Assembly: GCF_029211325.2 (NCBI RefSeq)
Contig: NZ_CP135996.1
Span: 1,302,001-1,366,000 of the forward strand
Source of the DNA: Caproicibacterium argilliputei
GTDB lineage: Bacteria > Bacillota > Clostridia > Oscillospirales > Acutalibacteraceae
Length of the DNA: 64,000 nt
Reading direction: 5' to 3'
Shown here: one piece after another, positions 34,088 to 41,646 of the stretch
Numbering within the stretch: position 1 is the stretch's first letter
Layout: the number at the start of each line of letters is the position of its first letter
Program-made: the position numbers and the translations under genes
The notes under the pieces: generated by a model
What the model was told of the DNA's origin: nothing
The model's database searches: none
Seen by the model: the letters and a program-made list of their open reading frames with translations, nothing else

Positions 34088-35673
34088 AAGATGCCTCCTT
34101 TCAAGGTGCCGAGCAGAAAGGTCAGGCAGAAGCACAGCACAGCCACTGTGAGAGACAGTCGAACAAGAAAACGTTTTGAACAGACAGAGGAAAGCATCAG
34201 TAGGTTCTTTACGTCCAGCATTGGGCCGAACACCAAAAAAGCCAGTACAGCGCTGCCGGGCAGACCGTTGGAAAAGCTACGGGCCACCACTGCGTCAGAG
34301 GAGGAGCACAGCGATAGGCAGAATGCCGTCAGCATCATGAGAAGAATGGAGCCGACAAGGCCGCTTTGGCTGCCAAGAAGGGTCAGCGCACCGGTGCCGG
34401 CACTTTGGAATACTGCGGAAAGGAAAGCACCGATAAGAAGGAATTTTCCTACGCTAAAAAAATCGCGGCTTGCGTGTTCCAGCAGCAGACGGACTTTTTG
34501 CAGGGTTCTGCTGCCTTGGGCGTCATTTGTGTAGGCACCGCAGGTGAGCAGCATGGCTGCGTTTTGTTTCAATACCTGCTCCTGCGGTGTCCGCAGAGCG
34601 AACGACAGACCAACCAGCAGGGCAATCAAAATACCGCAGCAAATGCGGGAAATGACCATCTGCGGATTTCCGCCAAACGCAAAATAAGTGGACAAAATCG
34701 CAGCAGGGTTGATGATAGGAGCGGCAAGCAGAAAGGTGACTGCGGCGGGCAGAGGCACTCCTTTTTGCAGCAATCCTTTAAAGAACGGTACGGAGGCGCA
34801 GTCGCAAACCGGAAAACAGAAACCTGCCGCCAGTGCCGTCAGCATACTGACTCCCGTAGATTTAGAAAGCCACCGTTCCACCACGGCCGGCGGAAGAAAC
34901 ACCTGTACGGCAGCGGAAAGCAGAACGCCAATCAGCAAAAAAGGCACAGCCTGCATGAGAATACCCAAGTAGGCGTTAATGACCGCGTCAAACGGCAGCT
35001 GATATTTTAGGAATACCGGTCGTGCCGCCAGGTAAAGTATAACCCCTGCTGCGGCGAAAGCAAACGTCAAATCCATCGGACGTTCTTCCCGGTCAAACCA
35101 TTCGCGATAAAAAGCATCGTAGGAAGTGATGCGGCAGACCGGAAGCCAGGGATTCACACCGCGCAGCAACCTGCGGATACGGCGGTACTGCTCTGTGGAA
35201 GAAGCATCGTTCAGTACAGCAAGGTCTGCCTCTGCCAGCTGTTCGGGCAGAATCGTTCCGGTGCGTCCCAACAGTGTTTCAATGGTTTTGGCAGAGGCAA
35301 GGAACAGAATCTTCTGTAGGCGGCACTTTGCCTGCAGTTCCGGCTGCTGCAGAAGCGCCCGAAGCTGGGAAAGCGGCGCAGTGCCGTTCCATTCCACCCA
35401 GATTTCATCCGGCGTTTGGCTTTGCAGCGAGGCGGTGACCTGAGCAGCCACTTCGTTAAACTGCTGCTCCAGCATCCGTTTAGAGAAGGACATGGTTCGG
35501 CAGTGCGTATGTACACAGGAAAAGTCCTGCTCACCGGTTTCAAACTGAAAAACCTGCAGGTTGACCCTGCGCCAATCGGGAAGGTTCAATAAATGATTCA
35601 AAAAAGCCGTTTTTCCGGAGCTGAGGAAACCGGTGACCACATACACAGGAATTTTTTCCATATGTGCTTTCAT
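34084..35673 (-). CDS. G3E GTPase-COG0701 permease fusion
   Basis: The 529-residue product joins two families. Residues ~1-195 look like a COG0523/CobW GTPase: Walker A TGFLSSGKT and LPEQLAEADLAVLND. They lack the CxCC metal motif. Residues ~200-529 are a COG0701 (YraQ/ArsP-like) permease with about eight membrane helices and the typical GFCFPVCDCASVPFFKGLL and CLSLCSSSDAVVA motifs with Cys. The start overlaps the previous gene by four bases; a second ATG at 35661 has the better ribosome spacing. Metal transport energised or gated by a GTPase is an inference. Confidence 0.8.
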   Translation of the reverse strand: MKAHMEKIPVYVVTGFLSSGKTAFLNHLLNLPDWRRVNLQVFQFETGEQDFSCVHTHCRTMSFSKRMLEQQFNEVAAQVTASLQSQTPDEIWVEWNGTAPLSQLRALLQQPELQAKCRLQKILFLASAKTIETLLGRTGTILPEQLAEADLAVLNDASSTEQYRRIRRLLRGVNPWLPVCRITSYDAFYREWFDREERPMDLTFAFAAAGVILYLAARPVFLKYQLPFDAVINAYLGILMQAVPFLLIGVLLSAAVQVFLPPAVVERWLSKSTGVSMLTALAAGFCFPVCDCASVPFFKGLLQKGVPLPAAVTFLLAAPIINPAAILSTYFAFGGNPQMVISRICCGILIALLVGLSFALRTPQEQVLKQNAAMLLTCGAYTNDAQGSRTLQKVRLLLEHASRDFFSVGKFLLIGAFLSAVFQSAGTGALTLLGSQSGLVGSILLMMLTAFCLSLCSSSDAVVARSFSNGLPGSAVLAFLVFGPMLDVKNLLMLSSVCSKRFLVRLSLTVAVLCFCLTFLLGTLKGGIL

Positions 35674-36575
35674 GCCTCCGCAAATGCCTGCTGTAGGCCA
35701 GATTCCTGAAGCTGCGTGCCGATGACACAGACAGAGCTGCCGCCAACTTCACAGGGGATGATTTCTAAGCTTCCGGGTACATACTGCAACTGCAAAAAGC
35801 CTTGCGCACAGGGCACAATGCCTTTGGCACGCAGAATTTGCCCCGGCAGTTGTTCCGCTTTCTGCAGGCACTGCCGCAGTGCTTCTGGCGTAAAGACACG
35901 CGTGGTATGAATGGTCACGGTTTGGAAAGCCTCATGTGCGTGCACATGAGGAGCGCCGCACGCTTCATGCAGCGCTCCAGAGTCGCTGCATGGGGCAGAA
36001 GAAAGCATGGCTTGCAGGGTGTCCGCGTGCAGCGGCGCCTGCAGAACGGTGGCTTCTGGGTTCAGACTTTGCACCAGCTGTACAGCCGTGTCAATTTTGT
36101 CCGGAAATTGTTCGGTGCGTGTCAGTAAGATGACATCTGCGCAGCGAATTTGATCCTCAAAAAACGCGCCAAAATTTTCTTGATACGACCGGCAGCGCTT
36201 TACATCAACGGCAGTGATTTTCCGGCGTACGGCAGCCAGCGACGCAATGCGCGGGTGCCGGCATCCCTCCTCAATGTCGGACAGCATCCCAACACCGGAA
36301 GGTTCAATGAGAATCCGGTCTGGCTTTTGTCTGCGCAGCACATCCTCCAGGGCAGAAACAAAGTCCCCGGACAGGCTGCAGCAGATGCAGCCCGCATTCA
36401 GTTCCCGCACGCTGACTTTTCCGGTGCGCAGCAGGGCAGCATCAATGCTGACTTCGCCAAAATCATTTTCAATCAGCACGGTTTTGCCGGTCGGAAAGGC
36501 TTCCCGCAGCAGCTGCGCAATCAGGGTGGTCTTGCCTGCGCCCAGAAATCCGGAAATGAGATATAAATCTGTCAT
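35670..36575 (-). CDS. COG0523 G3E GTPase metal chaperone
   Basis: Start at ATG 36575 after CGGAGGATACAAG; 301 residues. It has Walker A GFLGAGKTT, the metal motif CICC in ELNAGCICCSLSGD, and IEPSGVG. After the GTPase comes a His-rich linker (HEACGAPHVHAHE) and a CobW C-terminal domain. The family delivers zinc or other metals to apoproteins when the metal is scarce, and is often Zur-controlled. The zinc ABC genes are directly upstream on the same strand. Confidence 0.9.
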   Translation of the reverse strand: MTDLYLISGFLGAGKTTLIAQLLREAFPTGKTVLIENDFGEVSIDAALLRTGKVSVRELNAGCICCSLSGDFVSALEDVLRRQKPDRILIEPSGVGMLSDIEEGCRHPRIASLAAVRRKITAVDVKRCRSYQENFGAFFEDQIRCADVILLTRTEQFPDKIDTAVQLVQSLNPEATVLQAPLHADTLQAMLSSAPCSDSGALHEACGAPHVHAHEAFQTVTIHTTRVFTPEALRQCLQKAEQLPGQILRAKGIVPCAQGFLQLQYVPGSLEIIPCEVGGSSVCVIGTQLQESGLQQAFAEA

Positions 36576-36612
36576 CTTGTATCCTCCGCTTATTTCAATT
36601 GGTACTCTTTCT

Positions 36613-37440
36613 TTATTGGATAGACTTTCGGCTGTGTGCCGCACGGAAAACAGTCTGAATCCTTTTGGCGGCAAGGACTGCCATCAGAACTGCCACAGAA
36701 ACCAGTGCAGTGAAGCCACCCGGTGCAACATTCAGGTAGTAAGAGGAAAACAGACCGAGCAGAATGTCAATCAGACTGAAAAGAATGGAAAGCAGCAGCG
36801 TCTGACGAAACCCTTTTCCGAGCTGCATGGCTGTGGCAACTGGCAGCGCAATCATGGAGCTGAGCACTAGTACACCGACTATGCGGATGGAAACAGAAAC
36901 AGCTGCGGCGGTCAGAATAGAAAACGCGTAGTTAATCAGTTTGACCCGCACGCCGGCAATTTTGGCGGCTTCCTCGTCATAGGAAATGTAAAGCAGAGGA
37001 TGGTACAAGAAAATCAGCGTGCAGACGGCAATCAGGCTCAGTACGCTGATCATAATCATGTCTGCTTTTGTAACCGTCAGAATACTTCCGAACATAAAGG
37101 AATCTGCGTTTGCGTGCAGTTTTCCGGAACTAATGATGGAAATCGCGGTGCCGACGCTCAGCGCCAGCACGATGCTCAGAATCAGGTCGGTGTATTTTTT
37201 AAAATAGCTGCGCAGAAATTCAATCAGCGCGCCGCAGGCAGAAGTAAAAACGAACGCACCAAGCACAGGGTTCTGCCCGCACAGCAGACCGGCCGTAATG
37301 CCAGCGAGGGAAGCGTGCGCCAGCGTGTCCCCAATCATAGAGTATCGGCGCACAACCAGAAAAATTCCGATACACGGGCAGAGAATTGCAATAAACAGCG
37401 AAGCAATCAATGCATTCTGCATAAAACCATACTGCAGCAT
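36613..37440 (-). CDS. znuB: Zinc ABC transporter permease (ZnuB-like)
   Basis: The 275-residue ABC-3 family protein has about eight hydrophobic helices and the signature region YSMIGDTLAHASLAGITAGLL. It starts one base after the ATPase stop. Together with the ATPase and the divergent lipoprotein it forms a zinc (or manganese) uptake system; the COG0523 gene after it points to zinc. Confidence 0.9.
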   Translation of the reverse strand: MLQYGFMQNALIASLFIAILCPCIGIFLVVRRYSMIGDTLAHASLAGITAGLLCGQNPVLGAFVFTSACGALIEFLRSYFKKYTDLILSIVLALSVGTAISIISSGKLHANADSFMFGSILTVTKADMIMISVLSLIAVCTLIFLYHPLLYISYDEEAAKIAGVRVKLINYAFSILTAAAVSVSIRIVGVLVLSSMIALPVATAMQLGKGFRQTLLLSILFSLIDILLGLFSSYYLNVAPGGFTALVSVAVLMAVLAAKRIQTVFRAAHSRKSIQ

Positions 37441-37441
37441 T

Positions 37442-38110
37442 TTAGTTTCCTCCTTTGTTGACGGTCAGCATCTCATCTGCGTAGTGCTGCGGCGTACACA
37501 GGTGCCCCTGACCATTGTTCATGTGGTAAATTGCGGTCGAGTTTTCAATGGCAGCGGTCAGGTTGTGCTCCACGGATAAAACGGAAATACCGTCCTCCAT
37601 ATTGAGCTTTTTCAGAAGGCCATAAATTTCCTGTTGGCTCTGCACATCTACGCCGGTGGAGGGTTCGTCCAGAATCAAAAGCTTTGGGCTGCCCATCAGC
37701 GCACGTGCAATGCGGACTTTCTGTCCCTGTCCGCCCGAAAGGGAAGACATCGGCTCGCGGATTTTTTCGAGCATACCGACCTTTTGCAGGCACGCATTCA
37801 CTTCTTTTTTATCTTTCTGCTTGAGCAGTCTGCGATAGGACTCCATGACTTCATAAACCGTAATGGGAAAGTCATCATTCACAAAGCTTGTTTTCTGCGG
37901 CACGTAGCCAATTCGTTTGGCACTGCAGTGAATGCTTCCGGCGGTGGGCTTCAAAAAGCCGAGAATCAGGCGCATAAGGGTGCTTTTGCCGCAGCCGTTT
38001 TCACCGACAACGGAAATATACGCGCCGTCTTTCATATCCAGCTGCAGATGGTGCAGGATAAAAGGGGCAGTGCCTGTATAGGAAAAGGTTAAGTCTTCTG
38101 CTTCGATCAA
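37442..38110 (-). CDS. znuC: Zinc ABC transporter ATPase (ZnuC-like)
   Basis: TTG start at 38110, chosen because AAAGGAGGAAGCAA precedes it; an ATG at 38161 would put the operator palindrome inside the gene. The 222-residue product has Walker A GENGCGKST, the signature LSGGQGQKVRIARAL, Walker B LLILDEPSTGVD and a switch His in SVEHN. It is short for the family because it ends soon after the switch region. It powers the ZnuB channel. Confidence 0.9.
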   Translation of the reverse strand: MIEAEDLTFSYTGTAPFILHHLQLDMKDGAYISVVGENGCGKSTLMRLILGFLKPTAGSIHCSAKRIGYVPQKTSFVNDDFPITVYEVMESYRRLLKQKDKKEVNACLQKVGMLEKIREPMSSLSGGQGQKVRIARALMGSPKLLILDEPSTGVDVQSQQEIYGLLKKLNMEDGISVLSVEHNLTAAIENSTAIYHMNNGQGHLCTPQHYADEMLTVNKGGN

Positions 38111-38125
38111 ATTGCTTCCTCCTTT

Positions 38126-38154
38126 GCGCAAATGCAAATGATTTGCATTTGCGC
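38126..38154. promoter_or_regulatory. Fur-family operator palindrome (probable Zur box) between znuC and znuA
   Basis: The 29-bp perfect palindrome has arms GCGCAAATGCAAAT and ATTTGCATTTGCGC around a central G. The inner TGCAAAT-G-ATTTGCA is a 7-1-7 repeat as bound by Fur/Zur proteins. It abuts the znuA -35 and lies upstream of znuC, so one site can repress both directions. Confidence 0.75.
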
Positions 38155-38183
38155 TTGACAAATCTTAATGGTGCGCCTATTAT
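38155..38183 (+). promoter_or_regulatory. znuA promoter
   Basis: TTGACA at 38155-38160, a 17-base spacer and TATTAT at 38178-38183, starting right after the palindrome. Confidence 0.8.
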
Positions 38184-38189
38184 TATAGA

Positions 38190-38210
38190 TGCAAACAATG
38201 CGCATTTGCA
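38190..38210. promoter_or_regulatory. Second, imperfect operator half-site pair
   Basis: TGCAAA and TTTGCA face each other nine bases apart, around the expected znuA transcription start. The arms match the inner arms of the larger palindrome, so it may be a second weak repressor site. Confidence 0.45.
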
Positions 38211-38236
38211 AGTAAAAGTTTAGGAGTTGACAGGTT

Positions 38237-39184
38237 ATGTTAAAAAAATATGCTGCGGTTCTGCTCAGCGCCGCGGTTGCTGCTGCTGCTTTGACCGGTT
38301 GCGGTGGCGGCGCTTCCTCTCAGGCAGGGCAGGCGGCTTCCAGCGGTTCTGCAGCATCGGCTGCCGATAAGGTTCTGCACGTTTCTGTTACGTTTGATGC
38401 CATGAAGGAGTTTACCAAAGCAGTTGGCAAAGAAAAAGTGGATGTTTCCGTCATCATTCCGGATGGTACGGAGCCGCATGACTTTGAGCCGAAAGCGCAG
38501 GATTTGGTCAGTTTAAGCAAGGCGGATATTTTCGTTTACAATGGGTTTGGCATGGAAAGCTGGGCAGACGCTGCCGTAAAATCTGCAGAAAATTCCAAAC
38601 TGGTTGTCGTGGAAGCTTCGAAAGGTGCTAAGCCGATTCAAAACACAGATGCAGGGGAAAAAGAGGAACATGGTCAGTACGACCCGCATCTGTGGCTCAG
38701 CATCAAAGGCGCCGAAACAGAAGTGCGCAACATTTGCACGGCCCTTGTAAAGGCAGATGCTGAAGATGCCGCGTATTTTGAGAAAAACCGCGATGCATAC
38801 CTTACAAAGCTAGACAGCCTTTATCAGACGTATAGTAAAAAATTTAAATCTGTTCCGAAGAAAAGTTTCGTGACCGGCCACGCGGCGTTTGGCTATCTGT
38901 GCCGCGACTTCGGTTTGACACAAAACAGCGTTGAGGATGTTTTTGCGGAGGGAGAGCCGAGTACACAGCAGTTGGCACAGTTGGTTTCCTACTGCAAAAA
39001 AAATCAGGTCACTACGATTTTTGCAGAAGAAATGGCAAGTCCAGAGGTCTCCCAAACCCTTGCGGATGAAGTCGGCGCAAAGGTGGAAACCATTTATACG
39101 ATGGAGAGTGCCGAAGACAATCAAGACTATTTGACGCGCTTGCAGGATAACTTAACAAAAATTTACGACAGTTTAAAAGGATAA
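38237..39184 (+). CDS. znuA: Zinc-binding lipoprotein of the ABC transporter (ZnuA-like)
   Basis: The 315-residue product starts with a lipoprotein signal (AAVAAAALTGC, lipid on Cys ~22) and a Ser/Ala/Gln linker. The cluster A-I motifs follow: GTEPHDFEP with a metal His, EHGQYDPHLWLS with a second, VTGHAAFGYL with a third and IFAEEMASPEV. It captures zinc outside the membrane and hands it to ZnuB. AGGAGTTGACAGGTT precedes ATG. The His loop is shorter than in proteobacterial ZnuA. Confidence 0.92.
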   Translation: MLKKYAAVLLSAAVAAAALTGCGGGASSQAGQAASSGSAASAADKVLHVSVTFDAMKEFTKAVGKEKVDVSVIIPDGTEPHDFEPKAQDLVSLSKADIFVYNGFGMESWADAAVKSAENSKLVVVEASKGAKPIQNTDAGEKEEHGQYDPHLWLSIKGAETEVRNICTALVKADAEDAAYFEKNRDAYLTKLDSLYQTYSKKFKSVPKKSFVTGHAAFGYLCRDFGLTQNSVEDVFAEGEPSTQQLAQLVSYCKKNQVTTIFAEEMASPEVSQTLADEVGAKVETIYTMESAEDNQDYLTRLQDNLTKIYDSLKG

Positions 39185-39200
39185 GGCAATTCTTCTTTCA

Positions 39201-39272
39201 GGACGCATCCTGCACAGTTTTGGCGGTTTTTTCCCGCTGTGGCTGTGCGGTGTGCGTCTTGATTTTTATTTT
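39201..39272 (+). terminator. Terminator after znuA
   Basis: A long interrupted stem (GGACGCA with TGCGTC, GCACAG with CTGTGC, GCGG with CCGC) around a T-rich loop is followed by TTGATTTTTATTTT. Confidence 0.75.
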
Positions 39273-39287
39273 CCACATTATTATACT
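39259..39287 (+). promoter_or_regulatory. Promoter of the SGNH esterase gene
   Basis: TTGATT at 39259-39264, a 17-base spacer and TATACT at 39282-39287. It overlaps the T tract of the znuA terminator. Confidence 0.6.
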
Positions 39288-39318
39288 GGAAATAGAAAAG
39301 GACTGGAGGAGAAACACC

Positions 39319-40425
39319 TTGAAAGATTTTCGTCTGGATGCGATTGAAAGCCTGCATATTTTTGGGAGAACCAATGGTTGTGCCTATCCGCTCACTTTGT
39401 TTTGGTCCGGCAGCGGAATCGAAATGAATCTGAAAGCTGGGGAAGTCTGGCTCGAAGTAGAGACAGACTACGGCCCATTGGAGCCGTGGATCGCCGTTTT
39501 GGTGGATGACGCCCTTGTCAGCCGACAGATGCTGCCCAAAGGGCGGTATTGGCTGCCTATACTGCGAAGCATGGATGCAGAAATACCGCACAATGTCAAA
39601 ATTCTGCGTGAGGTGCAGGCCATGCACGACGACCCAGCGAGTTATTTGCAGATTCACGCGGTGCGAACCGACGGTTCGTTTCTCCCTCTGCCGCCGAAAC
39701 AGGGGAAGATTGAATTCATTGGGGACAGCCTGACCTCTGGGGAGGGTACTGTCGGCGCACAGAAGGAAATGCAGTGGAATTCTATGGTGTTCAGTTCGGT
39801 GTTTGATTATGCGTTTCAAACAGCGAACCGACTTCACGCTGACTTCCGCATTGTTTCCCAAAGCGGCTGGGGTTTTCTTTCCAGCTGGGACGGCAATCCG
39901 GCGTGCAACATTCCACAGTATTATGAGCAGGTTTGCGGAGTCCTGCAGGGAACGCATAATGCCGCTTTAGGTGCTTTTGCTCCTTATGATTTTGCCGGCT
40001 GGCAGCCGGATGTGGTTTCTATCTGTTTGGGTGCGAACGATGCCTCTGCGTTTGGCAAGCCCGCGGTTTATCGGGACGAAAAGGCCGGGCGGCTTTTTGC
40101 GCAGAAACAAAATGCAGACGGCACGCCGGAGGCTGCGTCCCGCGCTCGTTTAGAAAGCGCCATTACGGCATTTGGCAGAAAGATTCGACGCTGCAATCCG
40201 CAAGCGCACATTCTATGGGTCTGCGGGTTGCTAAAGACAGAGATTGACAGCATCCTGCGCGAAGCGGTCGAAACTTATGTGGCAGAGACAGCAGACAAGC
40301 ACACCTCCCTGTTTATGCTGCCGGTTGCGGATACTGCCACTATGGGCTCCCGCGAGCATCCGGGCTATGCGTGTCACAAAGCAGCGGCAGAGCAGTTAGC
40401 TGTGGAAATCAAGCATTATTTGTAA
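39319..40425 (+). CDS. SGNH/GDSL hydrolase, CE2-like esterase
   Basis: TTG start decided by CTGGAGGAGAAACACC; 368 residues. An N-terminal beta domain (~1-125) precedes the SGNH hydrolase with GDSLTSGEG (catalytic Ser137), GAND (N240) and a late DxxH-type block with REHPG (H347). The two-domain layout resembles carbohydrate esterase family 2, which removes acetyl groups from polysaccharides. There is no signal peptide, so it may act on imported sugars in the cytoplasm. It stands alone with its own promoter. Confidence 0.8.
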   Translation: MKDFRLDAIESLHIFGRTNGCAYPLTLFWSGSGIEMNLKAGEVWLEVETDYGPLEPWIAVLVDDALVSRQMLPKGRYWLPILRSMDAEIPHNVKILREVQAMHDDPASYLQIHAVRTDGSFLPLPPKQGKIEFIGDSLTSGEGTVGAQKEMQWNSMVFSSVFDYAFQTANRLHADFRIVSQSGWGFLSSWDGNPACNIPQYYEQVCGVLQGTHNAALGAFAPYDFAGWQPDVVSICLGANDASAFGKPAVYRDEKAGRLFAQKQNADGTPEAASRARLESAITAFGRKIRRCNPQAHILWVCGLLKTEIDSILREAVETYVAETADKHTSLFMLPVADTATMGSREHPGYACHKAAAEQLAVEIKHYL

Positions 40426-40591
40426 ACGCATCTCTGCGGCAGTCTGTCAAAACAGTTATCCGAAAAATCGGAGCAAATCGAAACAAGAAGGATTTTTCAC
40501 ACAAGGTCTGACAGACCGCCGAAAAAGCAAAATGATGTTCCAATGCAGCCCCGCTGGGGCGGCGTTGGAACTGGTTTGGGAGGAGCCTGTT

Positions 40592-41245
40592 ATGAATGCG
40601 GAAAATCTTTTGTCATTTGAGGACATCCCCACGCTGGAGCGTGAGCAGATTCAAAGGAACGCAGCGGTGATTCCGGTGCAGGCCGGTTCGCTGAATGTAT
40701 CAAAGGTTGCAAAAAAATACCATATTCTTGCGGTTGCGCAGGGGTGTGTGCGGGTTTATTTGCTGGCAGAAGATGGCAAAGAAATTACGCTTTGCCGGAT
40801 GACACAAGGGTCGTTTTGCGAGTACATACCGGAAACTTTCAGCGTGGAAGCTCCACAGTATGAAGTCTTGTGCCAGGCAGAGCCAAACACAGCGCTTTTC
40901 TGTATTCCGGCACACCTGCACCGCTGCCTGATGAATGCCTCGGTGCCCTACTTGAAATGCCAGATGCACCTGCAGCGCAGGTGCTTTTCGCGGGTGATCG
41001 CACTGCTGAATGAAATGCTTTCCCGCCGGCTGGAAAGCCGCGTGGCGTCGTTCCTTTTGGAAGAAAGCCGTCTGCAGGGGACTGCGCACCTCAAGATTAC
41101 CCATGAAATGATTGCTCGCCATTTAGGCAGCGCACGCGAAGTCATTACCCGCGTGCTGAAAGATTTGCAGAAAAGCGGTGCTTTAGCGCTTCACCGCGGT
41201 TCCATACAGTTAACAGATATCAAAAAATTGCAGGAAATCCTATAA
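40592..41245 (+). CDS. Crp/Fnr-family transcriptional regulator
   Basis: Start at ATG 40592 after GGGAGGAGCC; 217 residues. Residues ~20-130 are a cyclic-nucleotide-binding-like beta barrel (GCVRVYLLAEDGKEITLCRMTQG is split by turns). Residues ~150-217 are the Crp HTH with HEMIARHLGSAREVITRVLKDL as recognition part. No N-terminal Cys cluster for an Fe-S centre is visible, so the signal is unknown. No obvious target is adjacent. Confidence 0.88.
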   Translation: MNAENLLSFEDIPTLEREQIQRNAAVIPVQAGSLNVSKVAKKYHILAVAQGCVRVYLLAEDGKEITLCRMTQGSFCEYIPETFSVEAPQYEVLCQAEPNTALFCIPAHLHRCLMNASVPYLKCQMHLQRRCFSRVIALLNEMLSRRLESRVASFLLEESRLQGTAHLKITHEMIARHLGSAREVITRVLKDLQKSGALALHRGSIQLTDIKKLQEIL

Positions 41246-41489
41246 ACTCTCATTTGGCGGAGAAGACTTCACAAAGACGGATTACAAGCTGTGCATATTG
41301 CGCGCACAAAAAAGGAAAATCTAATTTATTTTTTGCATTTCGGAAAAATGAATCACCACTTCCCACAAATCGAAAGGGAAACAGCCATTTGCGTAACTTT
41401 GTTACATACAAATTAGCAAATTTGTGGTACGATATCTTTGTCACCAAGATACAACATCTGCCAGAAGTGCAGAACCTGTACAGCAAATT

Positions 41490-41566
41490 TGTAAAAGCAA
41501 AGCCGATGAGAATCGGTGACGCAAAGCTATAGGGCCCCTCACCAAGAGGCGGCAGCCAGTTGCCAA
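41490..41566 (+). ncRNA. Class I cyclic-di-GMP riboswitch (GEMM-I)
   Basis: The core reads AGCAAAGCC, a stem CCGAT-GAGA-ATCGG with a GNRA tetraloop, then TGACGCAAAGCTATAGGG, a second stem CCTCACCAAGAGG, and GGCAGCCAGTTGCC. The GACGCAAAGC joining strand and the GCAGCC-GTTGCC end are the invariant parts of the GEMM-I aptamer. A terminator starts in its last bases. It precedes the surface-fibre operon, so cyclic-di-GMP should set expression of the adhesin and TasA-like proteins. Upstream 41246-41489 has no gene; a TGGTACGAT extended -10 lies at 41425-41433. Confidence 0.88.
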
Positions 41567-41608
41567 AACAGAAACGATTTTTTGTCGTTTTCATGTTTTG
41601 GCTTTTTT
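41563..41608 (+). terminator. Riboswitch expression-platform terminator
   Basis: CCAAAACA-AAACGA pairs with TCGTTT-TGTTTTGG with a small bulge, followed by CTTTTTTC. Its 5' strand shares bases with the end of the aptamer, so aptamer folding can influence termination. Which state is ON cannot be decided by eye. Confidence 0.8.
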
Positions 41609-41646
41609 CTTGCTTATTTTCAACTGGAATAGGGGGTGGGCGGCGT

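Noticed and set aside
40426..40591. Inverted repeat between the esterase and Crp/Fnr genes (GCGGCAGTCTGTCA and TGACAGACCGCC)
   Set aside because: The arms are about 65 bases apart with a mismatch and no T tract, so neither a terminator nor an operator can be claimed with confidence.
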